This document shows, piece after piece, positions 9,148 through 18,588 of a DNA stretch of 64,000 bases. Both the position numbers and the translations under genes were made by a program. The DNA comes from Lysobacterales bacterium (GTDB lineage Bacteria; Pseudomonadota; Gammaproteobacteria; Xanthomonadales; SZUA-5), in NCBI GenBank assembly GCA_022844135.1, contig JALHMG010000029.1, positions 1-64,000 of the forward strand, given 5' to 3'. How positions within the stretch are numbered: the first letter of the stretch is position 1; every line of letters begins with the position of its first letter. The notes under the pieces are model-generated. The model searched no databases and was not told the origin of the DNA. It saw nothing but the letters and a program-made list of their open reading frames with translations.

Positions 9148-9176
9148 CGCGTCCGCGCCAGAGTGGCGCGGACGCG
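9148..9176 (-). terminator. Strong GC-rich hairpin after the giant FN3 protein gene (REP-like)
   Basis: CGCGTCCGCGCC and GGCGCGGACGCG form a perfect 12-base stem around AGAGT, 12 bases past the stop of the minus-strand gene ending at 9188. Nearly the same hairpin recurs at 17769-17796 after the sigma factor gene, so it may be a repeated terminator/REP-type element. No T-run. Confidence 0.65.
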
Positions 9177-9187
9177 TTGCGAGACGA

Positions 9188-12100
9188 CTACTCGAACCCG
9201 TTTCGGAACAGCCCGCGCAGGTCGGGACCGTCGGTGGCGACGTTCGACTGCAGGTCCGGGTCGGTGTACGGTGCCGGAAGGGTGGCCGAGACGAGCAGGC
9301 TTACGGGCGTCTCCGGTGTCGCGGCGACGGTGGCGGTGAGCACGAAGGTGACGCTGGAACCGGTGGGCAGGTCGATGGGCTCGATCAGCGCCAGTCCATT
9401 GCCATTGGCAGCACAAACGCCGCCATTCTGGCTGGTGCAGGTCCAACTCGCCGCCGTGAAATCCGGGCCGAGCGTGCTGTCGAGGCGCACATCGGCGACG
9501 CCCGAGGGACCGGTATTGCGGACCACAATCGTGTAGGTGGTTGGCATGCCGCCGGTGACGTAGCTGGTGCCGTTGGTTACAGTGACGACGACATCGGCCA
9601 CTGGCTGATCGGTCGGAATCACGCTGGCAGCCACGCTCGTGGCGCCGCTGCCAACCTCGTTGCGTGCGGTTACATGGCAGAGATAAAGCGTGCCGTTGGT
9701 CAACCCGATCACAGTCACTGGGGACGTCGCGCCCGTGGCTGTCACGCTGCCGGGCATGCACTGCACGGTGTAGTCCAGTATCGGCAGACCGCCGCTGTTA
9801 GTCGGCGGCGCGAACCGGAGGCTCGCCGACGCGTTTCCGGCGGCGGCACCGAGCAAACCGGGTGCGCCCGGTACGGTCGCTGGCGTGACGCTGGCCGAGG
9901 GCGCCGAGGGCAGGCTGTCGCCGATCGCATTGGTGGCGATGACGGTGCAGGTGACCGGTGTGCCGTTGGTGAGGCCGGTCACGACGAGCGGTGACGACGA
10001 GCCGCTCTGCGACTGCCATGCGCAGGTTGCGGTGTAGCCGGTGATCGCGCTGCCGCCGTTGTCGGTCGGCGGCACGAAGGCGACGCTCACCTGCGCGTTA
10101 CCGGGCGTAGCGACAACGCCGGTGGGCGCGCCGGGCACGGTTGCTGGTGTGACGCTGGCGGACGGTGCGGAAGCCGCGCTGTTGCCGATCGCATTGGTGG
10201 CGATCACGGTGCAGTTGACGGGCGTGCCGTTGCTGAGGCCGGTCACGACGAGCGGCGGGGCGGCGCCGCTCTGCGACTGCGATCCGCAGGTCGCCGTGTA
10301 GCCGGTGATCGCGCTGCCGCCGTTGTCGGTCGGCGGCACGAAGGCGATGCTGACCTGGGCGTTACCGGGCGTAGCGACAACGCCGGTGGGTGCGCCCGGC
10401 ACGGTCCCCGGGGTGACGCTGGCGGACGGTGCGGAAGCCGCGCTGTTGCCGATCGCATTGGTGGCGATGACGGTGCAGGTCACCGCCGTGCCGTTGCTGA
10501 GGCCGGTCACGACCAGCGGCGACGCCGTGCCGTTCTGCGACTGCGAGCCGCAGGTGGCGGTGTAACCGGTGATTGCGCTGCCGCCGTTGCTGGTCGGCGC
10601 GACGAAGGCGACGCTGACCTGCGCGTTACCGGGCGTAGCGACCACGCCGGTGGGTGCGCCCGGCACGGTCGCCGGCGTCACGCTGGTCGAGGGCGCCGAC
10701 GGAGCGCTGTTGCCGATTGCATTCGTGGCGATCACGGTACAGGTGACCGGCGTGCCGTTGGTGAGGCCGGTCACGACCAGCGGCGAGGCGGCGCCGCTCT
10801 GCGACTGCGAGCCGCAGCTTGCGGTGTAACCGGTGATCGCGCTGCCGCCGTTGCTGGTCGGTGCGACAAAGGCCACGCTGACCTGGGCGTTGCCAGCCAC
10901 GACGCCGCTGATCGTCGGGGCACGCGGGACGGTGGTGCCGATGGTGATCTGGAAAGACTGGGTGGCACTGCCGGCGACATTGTTGCGGGCCCTGATGCTT
11001 CCGCCATAGGTGCCGAGCGCGGTCGGTGTACCGCTGATCACCGCGCCGTCCAGGGTCAGGCCGGGCGGCAGGGTGCCGGAGTCCAGCAGGAAACTCGCGG
11101 CCGGCAGGCCCGATGTGGTCAGCGTATGGCTGTAGGGCACGCCGAACAGACCGCCCGCGGGCGGGTCGCTCGTGTAGGCGGGCGCGCGTCCGCCGAGGCT
11201 GACAACGTGCCCCCCCAGTGTGTAAGAGTTAGCTGCGCCACCCAGGGTCGTGACCCCCACGATGGAATGGGTCGCTGTGCTGATGCGAGTGAATCGACGG
11301 CTGCCGAAGACATAGACCTCGCCGCCATCGGCGGACACGTCGACGCCCTGCACGCTGGAACCCGATACCGGTACCGTCGCCAGCACGGTGAGCGTGGCGG
11401 CATCGATCACCGCAAGCTGCGGGCTGGACTCGCTGACCACGTACACACGCCGGCTGTCTCGACTCACGACGACCCCTCTTCGGCCCGCGGCCGGGACGGC
11501 AACGTTGCCCACGACGCTCAGGCTCTCGACGTCGATCACGGTTATGCGATCGTTGAGCCGTTGGGGTGCATAGACGCGCCGTCCGTCTGGGCTGATGGCT
11601 AAAAACCTCATATCCGAGACGGCAATATCGGCGATCACCCGCTGCGCGGCGGTGTCGATCACCTTGATGGACGAGCCGCCAGTCACAAACAACCGCGACC
11701 CGTCTGGCGTGATGGCCAAAGCAAAGGGTGCGACGAAACCGCCGATGGTCGCGATCACGGTGTTGCTGGCCGCATCAAGAACCGCTACGCCATTCCCTGT
11801 TGTGACGTAGACCCGCGTGCTGTCGGGCGATACCACGGCGCCTTGGGTCCAACTGCCCATCTCGACGCGTGCGATGGGCGCGCGAGTCAGGGTGTCGATC
11901 ACGTGGAGGCTCCCTTCGTAACTGGGCAGATACACGCGCGCGCCGTCGGGGCTTACGGCGGCGATACCATCGGGCGCGTTCGGCAGGGCGATGCTCTGCA
12001 CGACCGCGCCGGTGCTGAGATCCACGACCGCGACCGAGGCTGGATCGGAAATCGGAACGTACGCGAAGGCGCCTGGCAGCCCGGGCGTGACCGTGTTGGA

Positions 12101-14752
12101 AGCCGCCGAAGGCAGCCCGGTCGCAGTCACGGTGCAGTTCACCGGCGCGCCGTTGATCAGGCCGATCACCGAAATCGGCGATGCGCTGCCACTGGCACTG
12201 CGTGCGCCGCAGGTCGCGGTGTATTGGGTGGGTGGCAGGGTCACGTTGTTCGGGGGCACATTGAACGAAACGTGCACCTGGCCGTTTCCTGCCGTCGCGG
12301 TCACGCCGGTGGGCGTCGCCACTTGCAGTTCCAGGGCGCCCATGTCGCTGCCATTGCCGCCGCTGGCATTGGCCAGGTGCGAGAAGTCGATCGGGCGCGG
12401 CAGCCCGCGGCCATCGACCGCGCTCCCCGGGCCCGCGGCGTCGATGATCGGGCTGTCGCTGAGTGGCGCATGGGTCCGGGAATGGCCACCGTTGTCGGCC
12501 AAGGGCGCGAGGCGCGCCGGTACGCCCAGCAAGTTGCCGACCAGGCTGGGCGAGTTCGGTCTGAAGCTGGTGGCGAAGGGGTCGCCGATCAGGTTGTAGC
12601 CGAAGGACGTGAAGTTGCCGCCCGCATCCGGTGCCTGGGCCACCGTGCGTGTATTGTCGGCGATCACGCTGCCGCGCAGGTTGACGATGGCATCGAACTC
12701 GGCGGCGATGCCGCCGTTGAACTGGGCCGTATTCAAGGTCACGGTGGCGTGCGTCAGCGTGGTGGTGCCGGTGCCGCCCAGGTACATCGCGCCGCCGTTG
12801 TCGCCCGTGTTGCCGCTGAAGGTGGTGTGGGTCAGTGTTGCGCTGCCGTAGCTGTTGAGACCGCCGCCGATCGTGGCCCGGTTGCCGCTCAGGCTCACGC
12901 GATCCAGCACCAAGGTGGCGCCGCTGGGATTGCCGATGCCGCCGCCCGGGCCGGTGGCGATGTGGTTCTCGATACGGCTGTCGCGAATGGTGGCTGTCTT
13001 GCCAGGCTCGTTGAACAGGCCAGCGGAGTAATTGGCCCGGCAGCCCGACAAACGGCTGCGCGTGAGGGCAAGGGTGCCGTTGTTGTGGATGCAGCCGCCG
13101 CCGTTCGCCTGGCTGTCGTCGACCTGGATCTCGTTGGCATTGAGGGTGCCCAGATTGACCAGGATGGCACCACCGCCGAGGTTGGGCCCGGGATTGCCAC
13201 GGGTGAAGCGCATGCCGCTCAGGTGCAGCGTGGCCGGCGCGTCGACGTTGAGGTGGCGGCGTTGGTTGTTGGCGTCGAGCGTGAGCAGCCCGGCGCGCGG
13301 ACCGAGGATCGTCAGCGTCTTGTTTACCACCAGCGTGCTGCCCAGCGTGATCGTCTGCGGATGATCGAAAAGGGGCCGCGCGAAGCTGATGACATCCCCG
13401 GGCATCGCATCGGCAATCGCCTGACGCAGGCTGCCGGCACCGCTGTCCTGTGCGTTGGTCACGACCACCGACCCCAGTTCGTAGGCGCCGATGTCAACGG
13501 CGCCGCCACGGCTGCGGGCGAAGCCGGCACCGCGCTGGTCGTTGGCCAGTCCCACACCCGGAAAGTCGCCGCAGCCGCTGGTGTTGAGGACGCATCCGGA
13601 ACCCGCATCACGGGCAGGACTGTCCAGGTTCAAGGCAAGGGTCCGCGTGGCGCCGCCGTTGTCGGCCAGCGGGCCAACGCGTGGATCGGTGTTGTAGATG
13701 TCGGTACCGGAAAGGTTGCCCTCGACATTGGCACCAACCCGGCTGCGGATCAGGTTGTGGCCGAGCGAGTAGATGCGGCCGAAGATGTCCGGGCTGGCGC
13801 CGGTGTTGTTGGCAATGATGGTGTTGACGACCTGGGTGTCGGAGGACGGATAGACATGCAGTCCGCCACCCTTGACGCCCGAATTGCCGACGATGGTGCT
13901 GTTGGCGATGCGCACCGGACCACCCAGCAGAAGAGCGCCACTCTCGGTGCTCTGGAAGGTGCGGTTGCCCACGAACGTCGAGTTCTCGATCCACAACGGT
14001 GCGCCGGACTGGATCGCCGCGGCGTACAACGATTCGTTGCCCTCGAACAGGGAGCCGCGGACCCGGAGTTCGCCGTCGGCCTTGATGGCCCCGAACTGGC
14101 CCAAGGTTCGCCCCGGCCCTGTCGGGTCAAGTACCCCGTTGCCGCGGAACACTGAGTCGGTGATCAGCAGTCGGCTGGGGAACTGCGGAGTGCCGACACC
14201 CACGTGGATGCCTCCGGCACTGGAGGGGCCGTAGTTGCCCTCGAACAGCGTGCGGACGATCGTGACTTCACGAGCGCGAGTGTGGATCGCGCCGCCCGAG
14301 CCGCCCGAGCGATTGAAGCGAAACTGGGAATCCTGGATCAGCAACGCATGGCCCGGGCCGATGGCGATGGCGCCGCCGTCCGAGCCCGAAAACAGGTTCT
14401 CAAAGATCGCATTGCGGATCACGACCTCCAGAATGGTGTTGTTGTCGATGACCAGTCTCGGCAAGCGCGCGCCCGCGGCGTCGATGGTCACGCTTCGGGT
14501 GATTCCGGCACTGTCCACCGCGGTTGTTGCCACGGCGAATACGATGGTGTCGCCCGCCGGGGCGAGCCGGCTGATCGCACCCGGAAAGCTGCAATCGGCC
14601 GGCGCCGAAGTGCAGGCATTGAGCGCCGGATCCGCCGAGGTGCTGTCGACGGTCCACGTGGCGGCATGTGTCGTGCCGATGGCGAATGCGAGCAGCAGGA
14701 AGAGCGTATGTGCGATGAGGCGCGTTGAAACGCGGACAGTGACGTTGGACAT
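9188..14752 (-). CDS. Giant secreted mosaic protein: beta-helix domains, propeller, Ig-like, FN3 array, DUF11, GFE tail
   Basis: A 1854-residue exported protein. Order: signal peptide (about 1-31, LIAHTLFLLLAFAIGTTHA); two consecutive beta-helix blocks each closing with a GA-E type anchor-Q motif (VDIGAYELG, DMGALELQ); a fibronectin-like segment; a YVTN/lactonase-type seven-bladed propeller (VVSPDSTRVYVTTG, ISPDGRRVYAPQ); an Ig-like domain of the PPGLTLDG...SGTPTALGTYG type; five FN3 domains, four of them almost identical; a DUF11-like domain (DVVVTVTNG, TYTIVVRNTGPSG); and the tail LFRNGFE. It should be surface-exposed or released, with adhesion or carbohydrate/protein binding as the likely role. 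GGAG lies seven bases before the ATG; the open frame extends further upstream but only overlaps the kinase gene. It lies 73 bases downstream of that kinase gene on the same strand. Confidence 0.9.
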   Translation of the reverse strand: MSNVTVRVSTRLIAHTLFLLLAFAIGTTHAATWTVDSTSADPALNACTSAPADCSFPGAISRLAPAGDTIVFAVATTAVDSAGITRSVTIDAAGARLPRLVIDNNTILEVVIRNAIFENLFSGSDGGAIAIGPGHALLIQDSQFRFNRSGGSGGAIHTRAREVTIVRTLFEGNYGPSSAGGIHVGVGTPQFPSRLLITDSVFRGNGVLDPTGPGRTLGQFGAIKADGELRVRGSLFEGNESLYAAAIQSGAPLWIENSTFVGNRTFQSTESGALLLGGPVRIANSTIVGNSGVKGGGLHVYPSSDTQVVNTIIANNTGASPDIFGRIYSLGHNLIRSRVGANVEGNLSGTDIYNTDPRVGPLADNGGATRTLALNLDSPARDAGSGCVLNTSGCGDFPGVGLANDQRGAGFARSRGGAVDIGAYELGSVVVTNAQDSGAGSLRQAIADAMPGDVISFARPLFDHPQTITLGSTLVVNKTLTILGPRAGLLTLDANNQRRHLNVDAPATLHLSGMRFTRGNPGPNLGGGAILVNLGTLNANEIQVDDSQANGGGCIHNNGTLALTRSRLSGCRANYSAGLFNEPGKTATIRDSRIENHIATGPGGGIGNPSGATLVLDRVSLSGNRATIGGGLNSYGSATLTHTTFSGNTGDNGGAMYLGGTGTTTLTHATVTLNTAQFNGGIAAEFDAIVNLRGSVIADNTRTVAQAPDAGGNFTSFGYNLIGDPFATSFRPNSPSLVGNLLGVPARLAPLADNGGHSRTHAPLSDSPIIDAAGPGSAVDGRGLPRPIDFSHLANASGGNGSDMGALELQVATPTGVTATAGNGQVHVSFNVPPNNVTLPPTQYTATCGARSASGSASPISVIGLINGAPVNCTVTATGLPSAASNTVTPGLPGAFAYVPISDPASVAVVDLSTGAVVQSIALPNAPDGIAAVSPDGARVYLPSYEGSLHVIDTLTRAPIARVEMGSWTQGAVVSPDSTRVYVTTGNGVAVLDAASNTVIATIGGFVAPFALAITPDGSRLFVTGGSSIKVIDTAAQRVIADIAVSDMRFLAISPDGRRVYAPQRLNDRITVIDVESLSVVGNVAVPAAGRRGVVVSRDSRRVYVVSESSPQLAVIDAATLTVLATVPVSGSSVQGVDVSADGGEVYVFGSRRFTRISTATHSIVGVTTLGGAANSYTLGGHVVSLGGRAPAYTSDPPAGGLFGVPYSHTLTTSGLPAASFLLDSGTLPPGLTLDGAVISGTPTALGTYGGSIRARNNVAGSATQSFQITIGTTVPRAPTISGVVAGNAQVSVAFVAPTSNGGSAITGYTASCGSQSQSGAASPLVVTGLTNGTPVTCTVIATNAIGNSAPSAPSTSVTPATVPGAPTGVVATPGNAQVSVAFVAPTSNGGSAITGYTATCGSQSQNGTASPLVVTGLSNGTAVTCTVIATNAIGNSAASAPSASVTPGTVPGAPTGVVATPGNAQVSIAFVPPTDNGGSAITGYTATCGSQSQSGAAPPLVVTGLSNGTPVNCTVIATNAIGNSAASAPSASVTPATVPGAPTGVVATPGNAQVSVAFVPPTDNGGSAITGYTATCAWQSQSGSSSPLVVTGLTNGTPVTCTVIATNAIGDSLPSAPSASVTPATVPGAPGLLGAAAGNASASLRFAPPTNSGGLPILDYTVQCMPGSVTATGATSPVTVIGLTNGTLYLCHVTARNEVGSGATSVAASVIPTDQPVADVVVTVTNGTSYVTGGMPTTYTIVVRNTGPSGVADVRLDSTLGPDFTAASWTCTSQNGGVCAANGNGLALIEPIDLPTGSSVTFVLTATVAATPETPVSLLVSATLPAPYTDPDLQSNVATDGPDLRGLFRNGFE
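9870..10925 (-). repeat. Four near-identical 264-bp tandem repeats encoding FN3 domains
   Basis: Within the giant gene, an 88-residue FN3 unit (GNAQVSVAFVAPT... GSAITGYTATC... VTCTVIATNAIGNS) is repeated four times in tandem with very high DNA identity; a fifth, diverged unit lies at about 9605-9870. Unit boundaries are approximate. The low divergence indicates recent expansion or gene conversion. Confidence 0.85.
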
Positions 14753-14825
14753 CGTGGGGCTCCGGCAATCCGGGCCGCGCAATACGGCCCATGCTGGAGC
14801 TAGCGAATTGGGAAGGGCAGAACTG

Positions 14826-17543
14826 TCATCGCGTCTGCAGGCGGGCGATCCGGGCTCGCCACGGCGAGTCGGCGACGATGCGGCCATCGATGTCGTCGAG
14901 GATCTGGCTGGCCAGCACCTGCGCTCCCGTCCTTCCCTGCGCGCCACCGCGCCGCGCCAGCCATTCGGCGCGGTCCAGTCTGGCCAGCGCCACGCGCGGA
15001 TCGCCGGCACTGACGGCCTCCTTCCAGGCTGCCTCAGCGGCAAGGAACGCATCGACGATGGCTGCCTCGTCATCGCCATCCGACCGCAGCAGCGCGCGCA
15101 CCTGAAGACGATGGGCATGCGTGGGCGTCGCCACGTCGAGCTTGGTGTCCTCGGCCAGGGCCAGCATCCGGTCTGCCTCTGCCCGCCGGCCAAAGCGCCA
15201 GTCAGCTTCCGCCAGCAGCACCCGCGTCTGTGCCAGGTCGACTGGACTTCCGGGTTGCTGTGCCGCCAGCACGCGCTCGGCCGATGCCAGCACGCGACTC
15301 GCCTCGGCATACGAAGTCATCGCCAGCAGCACTTGGCCGTGGTTGGTGCGCGCATTGGCGATGGCGGGGCTGCCCTCGCCCCAGGCGCGAGTCAGCGTCG
15401 CCAGTGCGCGCCGAAAGCTGCTGTCGGCCGCCTCCAGCGCTCCCGCTCGGAATTGGCTGCGCCCTTGGTTCTGAAGCAGCACCGCATGGTGCAGCGTGTC
15501 GGCGCCGAATTTGCGCTCCGCGAGCGCGACGGCTTCCGCGTACAGGGGCAGTGCCTCTTTACTGCGGCCGTCCGCATCGAGCACTGCGCCCAGCTCCGAC
15601 AGCCGCCAGGGCGTGTTGACATCATCCGCGCCGTGCAGCGCACGACGCCGTTCCAGTGCGTCCCGCAAGAGCGATTCCGCCGCTGGCAATTGCTTGCGCG
15701 CGACCAGCACGCGGGCCAGCACTTCCTGTGCATTGACCGTTTCGACACTGTGTTCGTCGTGAGCACGGAAAAGTGCATAGCTGCGACGCAGGTGTCGCTC
15801 CGCCTCGTCCAATTCACCCAACAGGTGCAACCCGCCACCCAGATCGAGCAGTGCAAAGGCGAGATCGGTCGCGTTCGGACCGTTGCTCTCCGCGTCGGCT
15901 AACGCCGACCGTAATAACGCCAGTCCTTCGGCAGACTGCGGCGTGTTCAACAGAGTCTGGCCGAGCAGTCGCATGGCCTGTTGTCGCTCGCCGGCCGGAG
16001 CATCCGGGCCCAGCGCCTGGTACAAGGCGAGCGCCTCGCGGGCGTGCGTCAAGGCTGCGTCGGTGGCGCCGTTCTGGCGTACGTGGCCTGCCAGCCGCAG
16101 CGCACTGCGTGCCAGCGGCAACGGGCGTCCCAAGGTGCGCTCGATCGCCACCGCGCGTTCGAAGCTGTTCTGCGCCGCCTCGGGAATCCGCAACTGCGTT
16201 TGGACGTTTGCCAGCGTGGTGTACAACTCCGCCTGCATTGCCGGCTGCCCGGCGAGCTCAGTTTCGATGCGCGCCAGCGCCTGTTCGACCAGCTGGCTGA
16301 CAGGCACTTCCGCGCCGCCAGCGTCTGGATTGGCGCCGTCCAGTATCGAGACCACGAAATCGCTGACCTGGCGGGCTGCCTGCTCGGCCGCCGTTGCGCG
16401 ATCGCGTTCGGCGAGCGCCCTTTGTTCGGCGGCCAGCGCGCGATCGCGGTCACGCGCCAGTTGCACCGTGAAGCCGATGACGACCAACGCGAACAGGGCC
16501 GAGGTCAACGCCCATGGCCACCGGCGTTGCAACCATTTGCGGGTGCGATAGCCGACGTGCGCTGGAACGGCCTGCAGCGGCAAGTGCTCTAAATAGCGCT
16601 GCAGGTCTGCGCCGAGCGCGGCGATCGATTCATATCGTGCCGAGGACTCGGTGGCCGTCGCCCGCGCCACGATGGCGCGCAATTCGTGGTCGATAGCGAT
16701 GCCGGACTGCAGCGCCAGATGTTCGATCAGTCGCCCGAGGCTGTAGACGTCTGTGCTGGTACTGATGGCGCCGCCCGATTGCTGTTCGGGGCTGGCGAAT
16801 CCCGGCGTGAAGGCGCGCGCCCGTTGTGAGGTTGAGGAGGCGGGCCCGCGGGCGGCATCGCCGAGCACGCGGGCGATACCGAAATCGAGCAGAAACGGAT
16901 GCCCATCGGCTCGCACCAGAACATTGCTGGGTTTGAGATCGCAGTGGACCACAAGCCGTGTATGGGCGTAGGCCACCGCTCCACAGATCGGCAGCATCAA
17001 GCGCAACAGCGCCCGCGCGTCTGGACGCCGTTCGCGACACCAGCGGTCGATCGGCATGCCTTCCAGATATTCCATCACCAGGAACGGCTGCCCTTGTGGT
17101 GTGGTGCCGCCATCCAGCAAGCGTGCGATGTTCGGGTGTGCGAGGCCGGCCAGTATCTGGCGTTCCCGGGCCAGGTATTCCAGAGCCGCCGCGCTCGGCA
17201 GCCCACGCAACACCTTGACGGCCGCATCTTGCTCGAAATGTCCATCGCTGCGGCGCGCTGCGTAAACCGTGCCCATGCCGCCTTCGCCGATTTTGTGCGC
17301 CACCGTCCAGGCGCCGAGCTGGGTTTGAGGCGCTGGTGTGTCGGAGGCCAAGGCGCCCATCAATGCCATCACCGGCGCATTGACGTCCTGTGTGGTCGGA
17401 GACAGCGACAACATCGAACGCACCAGGGCGAGCAGCTCCGGGGCCGCGTCGCTGGCGGCGAGCGCACGTTCCTGTTCGGCCGGATCGAGATCGACCAACG
17501 CGTCGTACAGCGCGCGAACTCGCCCGTACGCCTCAAGGTTCAC
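14826..17543 (-). CDS. Membrane-anchored Ser/Thr protein kinase with C-terminal TPR region
   Basis: A 905-residue protein. The N-terminal Hanks-type kinase is intact: glycine loop GEGGMG (86-91), Lys110 in AVKVL, catalytic loop HCDLKPSN (200-207) and DFG (220-222). One transmembrane helix (about 343-363) is followed by a coiled-coil-like basic/acidic stretch and a long periplasmic TPR array (ALTHAREALALYQALG, YAEAVALAERKFGADTLHHA). The GTG start at 17543 is well supported by AAGGAGG six bases upstream. It follows the sigma factor gene at 17820-18386 and precedes the giant GFE protein gene. In Xanthomonas and Vibrio, kinases of this layout phosphorylate their partner ECF sigma factor; here that partner is presumably the neighbouring sigma factor (inference). 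A hairpin in the 276-base gap suggests an additional promoter for the kinase. Confidence 0.9.
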   Translation of the reverse strand: MNLEAYGRVRALYDALVDLDPAEQERALAASDAAPELLALVRSMLSLSPTTQDVNAPVMALMGALASDTPAPQTQLGAWTVAHKIGEGGMGTVYAARRSDGHFEQDAAVKVLRGLPSAAALEYLARERQILAGLAHPNIARLLDGGTTPQGQPFLVMEYLEGMPIDRWCRERRPDARALLRLMLPICGAVAYAHTRLVVHCDLKPSNVLVRADGHPFLLDFGIARVLGDAARGPASSTSQRARAFTPGFASPEQQSGGAISTSTDVYSLGRLIEHLALQSGIAIDHELRAIVARATATESSARYESIAALGADLQRYLEHLPLQAVPAHVGYRTRKWLQRRWPWALTSALFALVVIGFTVQLARDRDRALAAEQRALAERDRATAAEQAARQVSDFVVSILDGANPDAGGAEVPVSQLVEQALARIETELAGQPAMQAELYTTLANVQTQLRIPEAAQNSFERAVAIERTLGRPLPLARSALRLAGHVRQNGATDAALTHAREALALYQALGPDAPAGERQQAMRLLGQTLLNTPQSAEGLALLRSALADAESNGPNATDLAFALLDLGGGLHLLGELDEAERHLRRSYALFRAHDEHSVETVNAQEVLARVLVARKQLPAAESLLRDALERRRALHGADDVNTPWRLSELGAVLDADGRSKEALPLYAEAVALAERKFGADTLHHAVLLQNQGRSQFRAGALEAADSSFRRALATLTRAWGEGSPAIANARTNHGQVLLAMTSYAEASRVLASAERVLAAQQPGSPVDLAQTRVLLAEADWRFGRRAEADRMLALAEDTKLDVATPTHAHRLQVRALLRSDGDDEAAIVDAFLAAEAAWKEAVSAGDPRVALARLDRAEWLARRGGAQGRTGAQVLASQILDDIDGRIVADSPWRARIARLQTR

Positions 17544-17768
17544 GACGCCTCCTTAACAACATTGGCGACGCGGCGTTGCGCCAACAGGCGCGAAGACTGG
17601 CCGATTCGTTTTTTGCCTGCGGGCTCATCCTGGCTCCTTCGCCGTCTCCACATCGGTCCGTGATGAAGCTAGCGGATTGCCGAACGGGAAACTGTCATGG
17701 CTGGGTCAACTCGTTGCGCGCGGGAGCGATGCGCAACGATGTCGGTGCTTGCGTGGCCGGCCTTGTGC

Positions 17769-17796
17769 GTGTCCGCGCCAGGGTCGGCGCGGACGC
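17769..17796 (-). terminator. Hairpin between sigma factor and kinase genes (REP-like)
   Basis: GTCCGCGCC and GGCGCGGAC pair around a six-base loop, with weaker outer pairs, about 25 bases after the sigma factor stop. Same core as the hairpin at 9148-9176. It may attenuate read-through into the kinase gene. Confidence 0.55.
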
Positions 17797-17819
17797 ATCG
17801 GTCAATGCCATCGACGAAG

Positions 17820-18386
17820 TCAGCCTTGGCGCAGGTGCTGCTGCACCCAGACGCGTGCGAAACGCAAGTCGCGATCGACCGTCGCCAGCGACAGCTTCAG
17901 CACATCTGCAATTTGCTGCCGGTCCAGGCCGGCGAAGCAATTCAGGTGCAACACATCGGCGCAGCGCGGGTCCAGCGCCGCCAGTTGCGCCAGACTCTGA
18001 TCGAGCGCTACGACATCAGCGACGATCGATTCCTCGCCGCCAATCGCTTCCGACATACTCACCTGGATGTCGCCGCTGCCGCGTTTGGCCGCCTGCCGGG
18101 CGCGGGCGTGATCGACCAGCGCCGAGCGGATGTACAGCGACATGCCCGCATAGAAATGCTCACGGTTCATGAACGCCACGTCGCCGACTGCGATTCGCAG
18201 ATACGCTTCGTGCAGCAGGGCGGTGGGCGAAAGCGTGCCTGGCCAGTCGGCTTGCCGCAGGCGCTGCGACGCTATGAGCTTCAGCTCGTCATAGGCGAGC
18301 TCAAAGGCTGCCGCTACAGCATCCTTCTCGCCATCACGCCAGGACTGCAATAGCTGAGTCAGTTCGACATGCGCCGGCGAGGCCAT
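17820..18386 (-). CDS. ECF-type sigma factor of the kinase-paired class (ECF43-like)
   Basis: A 188-residue sigma-70 family protein with region 2 (ELAYDELKLIASQRLRQA ... LSPTALLHEAYLRI) and region 4 (LDPRCADVLHLNCFAGLDRQQIADVLKLSLATVDRDLRFAR, a helix-turn-helix). In region 2.2 the acidic residues that usually contact the RNA polymerase clamp are replaced by Ser/Thr: TLSPTALLHEAYL at residues 51-63. That substitution is the hallmark of sigma factors activated by phosphorylation by a linked Ser/Thr kinase (Vibrio EcfP/PknT, Xanthomonas EcfK/PknS). The kinase gene follows on the same strand. ATG 18386 is preferred to an in-frame TTG at 18392. The regulated genes are unknown; the adjacent giant GFE protein is a candidate. 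Confidence 0.9.
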   Translation of the reverse strand: MASPAHVELTQLLQSWRDGEKDAVAAAFELAYDELKLIASQRLRQADWPGTLSPTALLHEAYLRIAVGDVAFMNREHFYAGMSLYIRSALVDHARARQAAKRGSGDIQVSMSEAIGGEESIVADVVALDQSLAQLAALDPRCADVLHLNCFAGLDRQQIADVLKLSLATVDRDLRFARVWVQQHLRQG

Positions 18387-18588
18387 CGGCAAGGTTCAAG
18401 CACAATTCGGATTCGACGAATGTTCGACGCTATCGCAGGCCAGGGCAAGAGCTGCCGCGTCGTCGGCAGGATCAGCCGACAGTGCTTCGTTGGGACTGAT
18501 CGGCACGGCCATCGATTCGACACGGCTCAGATTTTTGGCGGCCCGTGGCGCATACAATTCAAGCTGATGCCTATCAATGGGAAACCCG

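Noticed and set aside
9605..10925. Regularly spaced repeats that could suggest a CRISPR array
   Set aside because: The unit is 264 bases, fully coding in one frame as FN3 domains; there are no short repeats with unique spacers and no cas genes.
11843..14155. A 770-codon open frame on the plus strand opposite the giant FN3 protein gene
   Set aside because: It lies antisense to a gene with clear domains, is rich in Gly/Arg/Val without structure, and is explained by high GC and third-position bias.
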